DNA of 64,000 bases from contig CACGSI010000002.1 in assembly GCA_902575715.1 (NCBI GenBank), positions 16,940 through 80,939 on the forward strand. Reading direction: 5' to 3'. Shown here piece after piece: positions 35,256-44,039 of this stretch. Every line of letters starts with the position of its first letter. Position 1 is the stretch's first letter. This stretch comes from an uncultured SAR324 cluster bacterium (lineage in GTDB: Bacteria; SAR324; NAC60-12). The notes under the pieces were generated by a model, which ran no database searches, was not told the DNA's origin, and saw only the letters and a program-made list of their open reading frames with translations. Both the position numbers and the translations under genes were made by a program.

Positions 35256-37193
35256 ATGCGTTATCTAAAACCTTTAATGGACAAAAATTTTTTGGAATAT
35301 GCATCATATGTCATAAAGGATCGTGCGATTCCTGATATTATGGATGGATTAAAACCTGTACAAAGAAGAATACTACATACAATGAAAGAAATGGATGATG
35401 GTAAATTCTGCAAGGTGGCGAATATAGTGGGAGATACTATGAAGCTTCATCCTCATGGGGATGCTTCAATTGGTTCAGCTCTAATTGTTATGGCGAACAA
35501 AGAATATTTTATTGAAAAACAAGGTAATTTTGGAAATTTGCTTACAGGAGATCCGGCATCGGCACCAAGATATATAGAAGCTCGACTAACTCCTCTTGCA
35601 AAAGAGGTTCTCTTTAATTCTGAGCTCACCGAATATACAGATAGTTACGATGGAAGAAATAAAGAGCCTATCATTCTACCTTGTAAAATCCCAGTATCAC
35701 TTCTTTACGGTGCCGAAGGAATTGCGGTAGGTATGTCTACTAAAATTCTACCCCATAATTTTAATGAAGTTATTGATGCCCAGATATCTTATTTAAAAAA
35801 TGAAAACTTTAGTTTGTTTCCTGATTTTATTAATGGTGGTTTGCTTGATATTAGTGAGTATGAAGATGGTATAGGTAAAGTTAGAGTTCGCGCCCGTATA
35901 GATATTTCAGAGGAAAAAATTCTTACAATTAAAGAATTACCGTTTGGTGTAACAACTGAATCTCTTATCCAATCTATACAAGATGCTGTTAACAAAGGGA
36001 AATTGAAATTATCTTCAATTGATGATTATACTGCCGAAAAAGTTGAAATAGAAATAAAAGCGACTAGGGGTATGAGAGCAGAAAAATTGTTAAAATTACT
36101 ATATGCATTTACACAATGTGAAGTTTCAATTTCAGTAAACATGTTACTGATCAAAGGGAACCAACCTGTTCAAGTTACTGTTAGTGAGGTTTTGAAACAT
36201 AACACTTTAAGATTGAAAGATATCTTAAAAAATGAATTATTACTTTCATTAGAGCAAGCAAGGCGTAAGTGGCATATTCGTAGAATGGAAATGTATTTTA
36301 TTGGTGAAAAAATATATCAGAAATTAGAAAATTGTGAATCATACCAAGAAGCTATTGAAACAGTAAAAAAATCTATTTTACATATAGAGTCTGTTCTCCC
36401 TTTTTCTGTTGATCAGGATGATATAGAGAAATTACTCAGTCTTCAGATAAAAAGAATTTCACGGTATGATCAAAAAGAAAGTCAAAAGGAACTTGATAAA
36501 ATTAAGGTTACCATTAGCTCTTTAAACAAGTCTTTAAAAAATGTGGTTGGTTATACAATTGACTATCTTGAAAAAATGAAGGAAAAATTTGGATCAAATT
36601 ATACTCGCAGGACAATTTTAAAAAGATTTGATGAAATAAAAATAGAGGATCTTGCAGAAAAACAGAAAGTAATATGGGATCGTAAAGAGGGTTTTATGGG
36701 CTTAAAAATAAAGACTGGTTCAAATTCTTTTTATTGTTCTACTTACGATAAAATTATCGTTATGCGTAAGGATGGCTCTTATCAAGTGATTCGAGTCCCA
36801 GATAAACAGTTCATCGGTAAAAATGCAATAGTTGTAGAAAAACTTAATTCAGAAAAAATTTATAACGTAATTTACTGGGAGGGAACATCAAAAGTTTGTT
36901 ATGCAAAAAGATTTCGTATACAAAAATTTATACTTGAAAGAGAGTATAATCTTTTCCCGGTAAAAAAAGGTGCTAAAATTTTACATATAAGCGAAGGGGC
37001 CGGAATAAGGTTAGAAGTCTCATTTGTTAGGACTCCTAGAATAAGAAAATCGAGTGATATTTTTAATCTGGATAATTTAGCGATAAAAGGGATTCAGGCT
37101 AGAGGGAATAAAGTTTCAAATAAGTCAGTGCAGGGTGTAAAAATTTTTTCAGGAAAAATTGAACCGATCTTTACTGGATTAAAGAACAATTAA
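35256..37193 (+). CDS. parC: DNA topoisomerase IV subunit A (short form)
   Basis: 645 residues. The catalytic tyrosine Y106 sits in ASAPRYIEARL, and VANIVGDTMKLHPHGDASIG and GLKPVQRRILHTMKEM are the breakage-reunion domain. The C-terminal part (from about 480) has blade-like repeats such as DRKEGFMGLKIKTGS and GSYQVIRVPDKQFIG, but fewer than in ordinary GyrA or ParC. GDPASAPRYIEARLTP resembles the GyrA/ParC-like subunit of Bacteroidetes and Chlamydiae rather than E. coli ParC. No parE is adjacent; a gyrB sits 11 kb away. It decatenates daughter chromosomes. Confidence 0.85.
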   Translation: MRYLKPLMDKNFLEYASYVIKDRAIPDIMDGLKPVQRRILHTMKEMDDGKFCKVANIVGDTMKLHPHGDASIGSALIVMANKEYFIEKQGNFGNLLTGDPASAPRYIEARLTPLAKEVLFNSELTEYTDSYDGRNKEPIILPCKIPVSLLYGAEGIAVGMSTKILPHNFNEVIDAQISYLKNENFSLFPDFINGGLLDISEYEDGIGKVRVRARIDISEEKILTIKELPFGVTTESLIQSIQDAVNKGKLKLSSIDDYTAEKVEIEIKATRGMRAEKLLKLLYAFTQCEVSISVNMLLIKGNQPVQVTVSEVLKHNTLRLKDILKNELLLSLEQARRKWHIRRMEMYFIGEKIYQKLENCESYQEAIETVKKSILHIESVLPFSVDQDDIEKLLSLQIKRISRYDQKESQKELDKIKVTISSLNKSLKNVVGYTIDYLEKMKEKFGSNYTRRTILKRFDEIKIEDLAEKQKVIWDRKEGFMGLKIKTGSNSFYCSTYDKIIVMRKDGSYQVIRVPDKQFIGKNAIVVEKLNSEKIYNVIYWEGTSKVCYAKRFRIQKFILEREYNLFPVKKGAKILHISEGAGIRLEVSFVRTPRIRKSSDIFNLDNLAIKGIQARGNKVSNKSVQGVKIFSGKIEPIFTGLKNN

Positions 37194-37269
37194 CAATTGC
37201 AAATTTTTTTTAAAACAACTATCATTAACAATAACTTTTAGCTTTTATAATTAATTTTTTAAATTACAT

Positions 37270-37461
37270 ATGTCTCGAACTTGCGAATTGTGCGGAAAAA
37301 CTCCTGGAAATGGGAATAGAGTAAGTCACGCTAACAATAAAACTAAACGTCGCTGGATACCTAATTTGCAGGTAGTTCGTATTCGTAAATCGGGTGGTAA
37401 TCGTAGAAAAACACGAGTTTGTACCCAGTGTATACGTTCTGGAAAAACTATTGCTGCTTGA
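37270..37461 (+). CDS. rpmB: 50S ribosomal protein L28
   Basis: 63 residues, the expected size. [20 protein letters not shown] starts the protein, and two CxxC pairs (CELC, CTQC) suggest a zinc-ribbon form of L28. The mid-part [12 protein letters not shown] is diagnostic. L33 (rpmG), the common partner, is not adjacent. Confidence 0.95.
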   Translation: MSRTCELCGKTPGNGNRVSHANNKTKRRWIPNLQVVRIRKSGGNRRKTRVCTQCIRSGKTIAA

Positions 37462-37537
37462 ACCATCAGTTTTACAATCAGTCGGAAGTAATTAATTTTT
37501 CCGGTTGTTTGCTTGCCCACCACACGTCATAGGATAC

Positions 37538-38380
37538 ATGTTATTAAAGAATTGCACCCAAATTTTAACTTTGGGACCGCGAGGTACTTTTAGTGATGAA
37601 GCTTCAAAAAAAATTTTAACTAGCGGTATAAATATTTCTTATACTAAAACTTTTCATGAGACTCTCCATAAGGTTAGTGAGGATCTGAATTCAGTAGCAG
37701 TCGTACCCGTTGAAAATTCAGTTGCTGGCACTGTATCACAAGTTCAGGACGCTCTTGTTATTAACGATTTGGTCATACTTGCTGAAATAAATTTACCTAT
37801 TGATTATGCATTGCTTGCTAATGCAGATCTGGGTTCTGTAAATTTATGTTTTGCGCATCCTCAGGCCTTTGAACAAAGTAGTCGTTTTATTTCTAAAAAC
37901 TTATATCATGCAGAAAGAAGATTTACCATGAGCAACATAGATTCGGGGATTCAATTTTTAGATACTGTTGGTTCTCGAATTGAAAATGTATCCGCAATAG
38001 TTCCATTATCTTTTGCTGAAAAAAATAAAAAATGGGTTCAATCATTAGGGATACAAGATTATAAAAATAATACTACTAGATTTTTAGTTGTTAGATCACG
38101 TTTTTCAGATGATAAAATGGACTATTCTTGCAAAAAGACTTCTCTTTTAATAGAATTTCATGAAGATCGTTCTGGTTTATTATATAAGCTTTTAAGTGTT
38201 TTCAACCTTTTTCAGATAAATCTTTGTAGATTAGAATCTAGGCCTGCTAAAGAAACTCCATGGGCATATGTTTTTTTTGTAGATTTTTATAATTCTAAAA
38301 ATACTGAGCAATGTCTAGAGGTTCTTAGTTCGTCTAGTTTTACTTTCAAAGTTCTTGGTAGTTATGATTTGTTAAATTAA
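37538..38380 (+). CDS. pheA: Prephenate dehydratase (monofunctional, with ACT domain)
   Basis: 280 residues from the ATG at 37538 behind AGGATAC; an earlier TTG adds a segment without homology. It converts prephenate to phenylpyruvate. The dehydratase domain has TLGPRGTFSDEASKK, VVPVENSVAGTVSQVQDAL and the NNTTRFLVV loop (catalytic TRF). The ACT domain carries EFHEDRSGLLYKLLSVF and LCRLESRPAKETPWAY, the ESRP phenylalanine-binding motif. No chorismate mutase domain precedes it, unlike the enteric P-protein. Feedback inhibition by phenylalanine is expected. Confidence 0.95.
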   Translation: MLLKNCTQILTLGPRGTFSDEASKKILTSGINISYTKTFHETLHKVSEDLNSVAVVPVENSVAGTVSQVQDALVINDLVILAEINLPIDYALLANADLGSVNLCFAHPQAFEQSSRFISKNLYHAERRFTMSNIDSGIQFLDTVGSRIENVSAIVPLSFAEKNKKWVQSLGIQDYKNNTTRFLVVRSRFSDDKMDYSCKKTSLLIEFHEDRSGLLYKLLSVFNLFQINLCRLESRPAKETPWAYVFFVDFYNSKNTEQCLEVLSSSSFTFKVLGSYDLLN

Positions 38381-38416
38381 AATGTTTTAAAATTTTTTAA
38401 TTCCTTTTTTTGTAAA

Positions 38417-39634
38417 ATGAGTCACTCGATACACTTATCATATAAGTTAAGAATTTTTTTGATTATTATTTTTGGATGGTTAATTCTTTGTGGAATTGAT
38501 AGAAGTCCAAAAAAATCAAATTTTACTCTCAGGGATTTACAGACTACAAACTTGATTCAGAGTATGCCCACAATGTCTGAGATTCCCGCAAGTTTTTATT
38601 ATATCTCTTCAACGTTAATCCTTTCTCTAGTCGGTGGGATTTTTACAATTAGGTTTCTACACAAGAAAAAAATTAAAGAGGGTTTGGACAAAATAGCCAA
38701 AGACCAGGCTCAATTGGGGGTGGATGCAGAGTTAGAATCCAGAAAAATTGACGAAAAAGATAGAAATTTTTTAATTAAGTTGTGTAATACAAATGATCCT
38801 TCAATATTGTTAGAGGCTTTAATGTCTTCAGAAATGTTTGAGAAATTTGTCGATGATTACAAGAACTCAAACCGATTTTCCAAACCCGAGTTAATCAAAA
38901 TCTCAACGTTAAGGAGAAATTTACAATTTAATTTTAAAAATTTAAAATTTAGTTTTATTTGCAGTCAAATGCTTGAACCCGGGTCACATTTGGAATTTCA
39001 GATTAGACATAATGGTAAAAATATTGTTTTTATGAGTCCTATTTTGGATTCAAACGAGACACAAATGTTAATAAAACCGCCTACAGTAAAAAGGCGACCA
39101 GCAAATATCAAACAGTTTTCAGAACTATACTGTGTAGTTAGAAGGGGAAATGAAGCAGAGTATGAATTTAAACTAAAAATTTTGGGCCAGTTAGTTACAG
39201 ATCTTAATGCTGTTATTCTTGGACATACCAAAAATATTAGGAAACTAAAGATAAGGATTTCAGAGAGGTTGCCAATGAATATGAGAATGTATTTTTATTT
39301 ATTAACTGCAGAGCATTATAAATTTAGACAAAAAACAAATAAAATTCAATTTAAACCTAAAAAAATATTTGGTAAAATTAAAGATATGAGTTCTGGTGGA
39401 ATTAAAGTAGAAATTGAAAAGATGCCTCAAGAAGGCATCAAAATAGGAGATGTTTTCCTTTTTCATCTTCCTTTCGCAAGTTTAAGGGGGAATCTAGCTG
39501 TTTCTGCGGTCAATATTGTCTCGCAAAAGTCAAAAAGTAATATCCATATGATGTTTAAAGATATTGATATGCTTACCCACATAAAACTAAACCAGTATCT
39601 TCATCGCAAAAAAACTAGAATGAAGGCTGCTTAG
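38417..39634 (+). CDS. Membrane protein with C-terminal PilZ domain
   Basis: 405 residues. Two hydrophobic segments lie at about 10-25 (IFLIIIFGWLILCG) and 60-75 (YYISSTLILSLVGGIF), followed by a cytoplasmic region. From about 310 the PilZ-type core GKIKDMSSGGIKVEIEKMP has the D-x-S-x-x-G signature. The N-terminal RxxxR box expected for cyclic-di-GMP binding is not clearly present (AEHYKFRQKTNK), so binding is uncertain. The middle 150-300 may hold another PilZ-like or YcgR N-like domain (ELYCVVRRGNEAEYEF). Likely a c-di-GMP effector for motility or exopolysaccharide. Confidence 0.72.
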   Translation: MSHSIHLSYKLRIFLIIIFGWLILCGIDRSPKKSNFTLRDLQTTNLIQSMPTMSEIPASFYYISSTLILSLVGGIFTIRFLHKKKIKEGLDKIAKDQAQLGVDAELESRKIDEKDRNFLIKLCNTNDPSILLEALMSSEMFEKFVDDYKNSNRFSKPELIKISTLRRNLQFNFKNLKFSFICSQMLEPGSHLEFQIRHNGKNIVFMSPILDSNETQMLIKPPTVKRRPANIKQFSELYCVVRRGNEAEYEFKLKILGQLVTDLNAVILGHTKNIRKLKIRISERLPMNMRMYFYLLTAEHYKFRQKTNKIQFKPKKIFGKIKDMSSGGIKVEIEKMPQEGIKIGDVFLFHLPFASLRGNLAVSAVNIVSQKSKSNIHMMFKDIDMLTHIKLNQYLHRKKTRMKAA

Positions 39635-39707
39635 TCGAATACATTTAATCTAAGTAAATTAATTTAATTCTTTAAAGAAAAGATTTGTTGTAATTAAAAT
39701 AATATTA

Positions 39708-39736
39708 TTGACACATTGTTCTTTAGATAGTAGTGT
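39708..39736 (+). promoter_or_regulatory. Possible promoter upstream of the 83-residue protein gene
   Basis: TTGACA (39708-39713, exact -35) is followed 17 bases later by TAGTGT, a weak -10. The gene starts at 39786, about 50 bases after. Prediction only. Confidence 0.3.
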
Positions 39737-39785
39737 TCCAATTTTATTTTTTAAATAATAATAACTATTCATCGAGAGGTATAAA

Positions 39786-40037
39786 ATGATTGATAATAAA
39801 TCTCTAATTATAGGAATAATTATAGGTATTGCAGTTGTCTTTTCTTTAGGAGCAAGTCATAAAAAGGGAAAGAAAGGAAGCCCCCCAATTGGAATGTTTC
39901 AGGTTGTTGCAATCCCGAATAATGACGGTAAAGCCATTATTCTTCATACTGCAAGTGGTGAATTTAAAATTGCAAATATTGGTGTTTCACCAAATTTTGA
40001 ATCTGGGGATAGATTTATGGGACCTCGACCAGATTAG
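39786..40037 (+). CDS. Small membrane-anchored protein of unknown function
   Basis: 83 residues behind GAGAGGTATAAA. Residues 6-23 are a hydrophobic anchor (SLIIGIIIGIAVVFSLGA), followed by a basic KKGKKGSPP and a short domain with VVAIPNNDGKAIILHTASGEFKI. The strand-like pattern and length recall small periplasmic proteins. No family recognised. It lies upstream of two tandem lipoprotein genes. Confidence 0.5.
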   Translation: MIDNKSLIIGIIIGIAVVFSLGASHKKGKKGSPPIGMFQVVAIPNNDGKAIILHTASGEFKIANIGVSPNFESGDRFMGPRPD

Positions 40038-40119
40038 GCTGAAATAATAAAGATTTTATAATATTTTAATATATTTTTTTCGTACTTTTATTCAAAAAAA
40101 TTTAAAAAGGAGGGTTATT

Positions 40120-40800
40120 ATGAGGGTTGATCAAAAAAAAATCTCTATAAGAAGTCTTCTCAACGTTATTTTCTTAATAATTTTCTTCTCAGGAGGCTGC
40201 TCGTTTTCTGTCCCTGAACCTGATGAAACTAATCAGGCTTTGTTAATTATTCCTGTAGAAACTCGTCAAACCCTACAACAATTTATTTGGACTTTGCATG
40301 TAACTATTCAGGATACATCTAGTAATGAAAAATATAATCACATTATTGAACCAAATCCTGAAATGCTTTTCACTTATACTACAAAGTTGAAACCAGGCAA
40401 ATATAAAATTACAAGAATGACCAGAAAAGCAAAGTCAGGATTTAAGTTAGGAGGTAAGAAAAAAATACGAGGAGAAAAAATAGATAATATTAATGTTTTT
40501 TTGCTTGAAAAAGGAAAAGTCAGAATAATTGATAAAAAAATTTTGTTGCTCCAACCTGAATCTAAACTAACAAAACCAAAAAAACGAAGACAGCCAAGAC
40601 ACCAAAAGCTAACTGATGCCGAAAAAAATCTTGAAAGAATTAAGAAGGAAAAAGGTAGGAAGATGAAAAGAGATGCTGATAGAGAGCAAATGAAGAAACA
40701 AAGAGTAAAGTGGGTCCAGATATTAGATCTAGATGAGAGTTTTGAATCTAATTTAAGGGAAAAATTGAAAGAAGTAGAAAATTTCGAAAAGTGGAATTGA
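40120..40800 (+). CDS. Lipoprotein, tandem paralogue A
   Basis: 226 residues behind AAAGGAGGG. A signal peptide with lipobox SGGC (Cys about 27) makes it a lipoprotein. The mature part starts SFSVPEPDETNQALLIIPVE and has the beta-rich block YTTKLKPGKYKITRM, which looks like a small carboxypeptidase-regulatory or DUF-type Ig domain. The C-terminal third is Lys/Arg/Glu-rich (RRQPRHQKLTDAEKNLERIKK) and probably helical. It overlaps the next gene by 10 bases. The second copy shares the opening and central blocks, so they are duplicates. Confidence 0.65.
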   Translation: MRVDQKKISIRSLLNVIFLIIFFSGGCSFSVPEPDETNQALLIIPVETRQTLQQFIWTLHVTIQDTSSNEKYNHIIEPNPEMLFTYTTKLKPGKYKITRMTRKAKSGFKLGGKKKIRGEKIDNINVFLLEKGKVRIIDKKILLLQPESKLTKPKKRRQPRHQKLTDAEKNLERIKKEKGRKMKRDADREQMKKQRVKWVQILDLDESFESNLREKLKEVENFEKWN

Positions 40801-41540
40801 TAAAAAAGATCGTAAAAATTAAGATCAAGGTCATCTTGAATAATATTAAGTTTTTTACTTCTATATTATCTAAACAGGCAAAAAAAAATGTTATAATTTT
40901 TAATTTGTTTGTATTTTATTTCTTTTTTGGTTGCTCCCTGTCAGTTCCTGAACCAGATGAAAATAATCAAACTTTGCTCATTATTCCAGTTGAAACAATT
41001 CAAACATTAAAAAAATTTATTTATACAGTAAATTTTACTATTGAAGATTCAAGTGAAAAGAAAATTCCCTTTAGAATAGAACCAAATCCAGATACTTATT
41101 TTGCATATAAATCTAAGTTAAAACCAGGAAAATATAAACTTTCTAAACTTTCAGTTATTGCAAAACCAGGCTTTAGAGTAAGTAAAAAAAGGAAAATAAG
41201 TATTAGGGATTTTGAAAAAATTGAATTTAGTCTTGAAAAAGGCAAGGCTATAATTATCGATAAGAAATTATTAATCCAGCAGCCAGAAAGAATTACGGGC
41301 AACTATTTTAAAAATTTGAATTTGGGTGTGAAAAAGCATGAAATAAAAATTAGGAAGAAGAAAATTAAAGAAAGAAATAAAAAGCTTAAAATTTTAGGAT
41401 TTAGAAATGTTCAAATGCTTGATTTGAACAAAACTTTCAAAGAAAAATTAAAAAAAGAATTATTAGGAGTAGAAAACATTGATAAATGGCAAATTGTTGA
41501 ACAGGAAACAATATCTGAAACTGAAGACAATGGTATGTAA
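40791..41540 (+). CDS. Lipoprotein, tandem paralogue B
   Basis: 249 residues from the ATG at 40791, which overlaps paralogue A. A long, basic N-terminal extension (MELIKKIVKIKIKVILNNIK) precedes the hydrophobic FYFFFGC lipobox with Cys about 45. Blocks shared with A: SLSVPEPDENNQTLLIIPVE, IEPNPDTYFAYKSKLKPGKY and SLEKGKAIIIDKKLLIQQPE. The C-terminal part diverges (KKHEIKIRKKKIKERNKK). The unusual length of the signal region suggests the true start may be further in (for example an internal start near the hydrophobic run). Function unknown. Confidence 0.6.
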   Translation: MELIKKIVKIKIKVILNNIKFFTSILSKQAKKNVIIFNLFVFYFFFGCSLSVPEPDENNQTLLIIPVETIQTLKKFIYTVNFTIEDSSEKKIPFRIEPNPDTYFAYKSKLKPGKYKLSKLSVIAKPGFRVSKKRKISIRDFEKIEFSLEKGKAIIIDKKLLIQQPERITGNYFKNLNLGVKKHEIKIRKKKIKERNKKLKILGFRNVQMLDLNKTFKEKLKKELLGVENIDKWQIVEQETISETEDNGM

Positions 41541-41550
41541 GTAACAAAGT

Positions 41551-41575
41551 AATTAGAGGCCTACTAATTTTTTTA
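41551..41575 (+). terminator. Rho-independent terminator after the lipoprotein pair
   Basis: AATTAG, a 7-base loop AGGCCTA, CTAATT, then a run of T. The 6-bp stem is short but followed immediately by seven T residues, between two convergent genes. Confidence 0.5.
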
Positions 41576-41614
41576 GATTAAGAAGTGAAAGAAAATTTTG
41601 ACTTAAAAAATATA

Positions 41615-42541
41615 TTAATAAGAAATATCAGCTATTTCTTTTTTCAGCATACGAATATGTTCTGGTCCTGTTCCACAGCAACCACCGATAATTTTTACTC
41701 CATATTTTTTTACCCATTTCTTTATTTCTTCTGCATACCTTTTTGGTGTATATATTTCTTTAAAACTCCAATCAGGTTTTTCTAATTTTCCTGTTTCGGC
41801 ATAAGCGAGCATTGGACCACTCCATTTTCTTGATAATATCTCTAAAGCAGAATCGGTATCTCTTACCTGACTATGCATTATACCAGCAACTTCTCCACCT
41901 AGGGGGGAAATTGTTTCAACCAATTTTTCAAATTCAATAGGGTTTTTAGTGGTTTTCCACCTCCAACCAAGAACAGTTTTACTGTTATTTCCAAGCATAG
42001 CACTATACCCTATCCATACTGGTAATCCAGTTGACAAGGCAGATTTGATAATATTTTTTGCATTTTTAATATCCCTTATCATTTCAGCTATAATTAAATC
42101 GACTCCTGCTTCTGCTAAAGTTTCAGCTAATTCTCTGTAGTTTCCCTCTACCTTCTCGCCTTCAGCAACTTCTTGTGTACTTCCAAATGGAGCCATGCTA
42201 GACATTGATCCAGCAATCCAAACTTCTTCTTTTCCTACATTATCTCTTGCTTTTTTTGCTAAAGTTATTGCTTTATTATTAATTTTTTTGGTTTCCTTTC
42301 CTAAATGAATACTTTCAAGCACATGTCGAGCACATGAGTATGTATTAGCAGTTATAATTTGTGATCCTGCACTAATGTAATCCTCATGAACTTTAAGAAC
42401 TATTTCAGGATTTGACATGTGGGCAATTCCACTCCATACTTCCGAATGCATTTTAACACCACGTTTTTGAATTTCAGTAGAGACACCTCCATCAAGCAAG
42501 ATAATCGCATTATTTTTAAGTTTATTTAAAATAGAATTCAT
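41615..42541 (-). CDS. Homocysteine S-methyltransferase family protein
   Basis: 308 residues. Zinc-dependent methyl transfer to homocysteine, or a related thiol, giving methionine. The zinc cysteines are visible: one in NTYSCARHVL-type context and the C-terminal pair in IGGCCGTGPEHIRML. LLDGGVSTEIQKRG begins the TIM barrel and FEKLVETISPLGGEVAGIMH lies near the second half. The methyl donor might be S-methylmethionine (as in MmuM), betaine or another; not determined. It is followed on the same strand by nothing close, and precedes the lipoprotein terminator. Confidence 0.88.
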   Translation of the reverse strand: MNSILNKLKNNAIILLDGGVSTEIQKRGVKMHSEVWSGIAHMSNPEIVLKVHEDYISAGSQIITANTYSCARHVLESIHLGKETKKINNKAITLAKKARDNVGKEEVWIAGSMSSMAPFGSTQEVAEGEKVEGNYRELAETLAEAGVDLIIAEMIRDIKNAKNIIKSALSTGLPVWIGYSAMLGNNSKTVLGWRWKTTKNPIEFEKLVETISPLGGEVAGIMHSQVRDTDSALEILSRKWSGPMLAYAETGKLEKPDWSFKEIYTPKRYAEEIKKWVKKYGVKIIGGCCGTGPEHIRMLKKEIADISY

Positions 42542-42625
42542 AAAAAAATTTGATTTGTTGATATAAATTACTTAATTTTTCAGACTAAATTATTTTGTGT
42601 TAAATTTAACTTTAGTATTAGATAT

Positions 42626-43201
42626 TTAAAATTTTGTTTTAAGGTAATCATCTAACAGGTAAATTCGGTCATGCCCAAAAAACATTTCATTACCAAAAAA
42701 AAAAGTAGGAGCTCCAAATATCCCTCTTTTGACTGCGGCTTCAGTGTTTTTGAAAAGTTTATCTTTAATTTTTTGCATATTAGCTTTTTCAACTAAATCA
42801 GAATTAATTAAAGCAGTTAGTACTTCTTTGTCTGCAATATTTTTATTATCTTTCCAGTAGGCTTCAAAGATTTTTTGAGCATAAAAATGGATATTATCTA
42901 CTTTTAAACTACACAAAACTCTCATAGCAAGTAAGGAGCTTATAGGGAATTCTGAAGGCATCTTGAAAGGGATTTTATAATAATTTGAGATTCGTTCAAG
43001 ATCTTTGATCAAATAGGGTTTTTTTTCTGGTGCTAAACCTGGAGCAATTGGGCTTCCTGTAGCTTTAAAAATTCCTCCAAGTAATATAGGTTTCCAATTT
43101 AAGATTGCATTATTTTTTTTTACAACTTCGTCAATTAGTTTTGAGGCGAAGTATGAGTATGGACTAACTACATCAAAATAAAATTCAATTTTCTTTTCCA
43201 T
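42626..43201 (-). CDS. DsbA-family oxidoreductase (2-hydroxychromene-2-carboxylate isomerase-like)
   Basis: 191 residues. FYFDVVSPYSYFASKLIDEV at the N-terminus (S-P-Y-S in place of the CxxC) and GIFGAPTFFFGNEMFFGHDR near the end are hallmarks of the kappa-class GST/HCCA isomerase family. The family uses glutathione and isomerises naphthalene-pathway intermediates, but many members have unknown roles. No aromatic degradation genes are nearby. It is on the minus strand between the homocysteine methyltransferase and a hydrolase gene. Confidence 0.82.
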   Translation of the reverse strand: MEKKIEFYFDVVSPYSYFASKLIDEVVKKNNAILNWKPILLGGIFKATGSPIAPGLAPEKKPYLIKDLERISNYYKIPFKMPSEFPISSLLAMRVLCSLKVDNIHFYAQKIFEAYWKDNKNIADKEVLTALINSDLVEKANMQKIKDKLFKNTEAAVKRGIFGAPTFFFGNEMFFGHDRIYLLDDYLKTKF

Positions 43202-43250
43202 ATTTTAATTAAATTTAACTTTATAAATCATTAAAAGCTTGAGTTAAAGG

Positions 43251-44018
43251 CTAATTATCAAGAAAATTTTTTATTTGTTCATAGTATTCGTTTTTTAGAG
43301 AAATATCGTTGTGTCCTGCATCAAATATTATTTTCTTTGTAATTTGCTCTGATGGGAATTCATTATATAATCTAATGGAATGTTTTTTAGGAATTACTTT
43401 ATCATTTTCAGCAATCAAAATCATTGTTTTTGCATTAATATCTGGTATCCTACGTATTGACTCATATTTATCTTTTAGAAGAAGAAAAATAGGATAAATA
43501 GGGAATCTTTTTTGAGCAATACTTTTAATGCTATCGTATGGAGAAATTAAAATCATTTTCTCAACAGATCTTTTTGAAGCCAAATAAGTCGCTACACCTG
43601 TACCTAAACTTCTTCCCATAACATGGATTTTTTTATGATTTTTATAAATATTGTCAAAAAGTAGGACCACATCTGAATAAATCCCTTTTTCACTTGGACT
43701 CCCGCTGCTACCACCATAACCTCTATAATTTAGTAGATAAAATGTTTTAAAAGGGAAGTTAGTCAAAAAATCCTCTGCGTTGTAAATCACTGACTCTGCA
43801 TTTCCTCCACAATAGATAATTGCCTCATCTTTATTGGGATTTATTACGATAATCTCTATCGTTACTTTTTTATTTTGCAGTTGAATTTTTTCAAAGCCAT
43901 GAGATATTTTCTTAGTAGGTATATATATAAGTTTTCTTTGGAATATGTATAGAAATAAACCAACTATAACATAGATAGTTATTATATATATCATAGTTTT
44001 TTTTATTTTTTTACTCAC
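43251..44018 (-). CDS. Alpha/beta hydrolase, membrane-anchored
   Basis: 255 residues. The hydrophobic N-terminus (IYIITIYVIVGLFLYIF) anchors it. The nucleophile motif GRSLGTG is around residue 134, the acid is probably in LIAENDKVIP, and the histidine is in FDAGHNDIS. LLNYRGYGGSSGSPSEKGIY is the oxyanion-type loop of the BEM46/ABHD13-like hydrolases. The substrate is unknown. It lies 21 bases from the Gfo/Idh/MocA gene upstream, so co-transcription is likely. Confidence 0.85.
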   Translation of the reverse strand: MSKKIKKTMIYIITIYVIVGLFLYIFQRKLIYIPTKKISHGFEKIQLQNKKVTIEIIVINPNKDEAIIYCGGNAESVIYNAEDFLTNFPFKTFYLLNYRGYGGSSGSPSEKGIYSDVVLLFDNIYKNHKKIHVMGRSLGTGVATYLASKRSVEKMILISPYDSIKSIAQKRFPIYPIFLLLKDKYESIRRIPDINAKTMILIAENDKVIPKKHSIRLYNEFPSEQITKKIIFDAGHNDISLKNEYYEQIKNFLDN

Positions 44019-44039
44019 GAAAATCTGAAAAGAAAAAAA

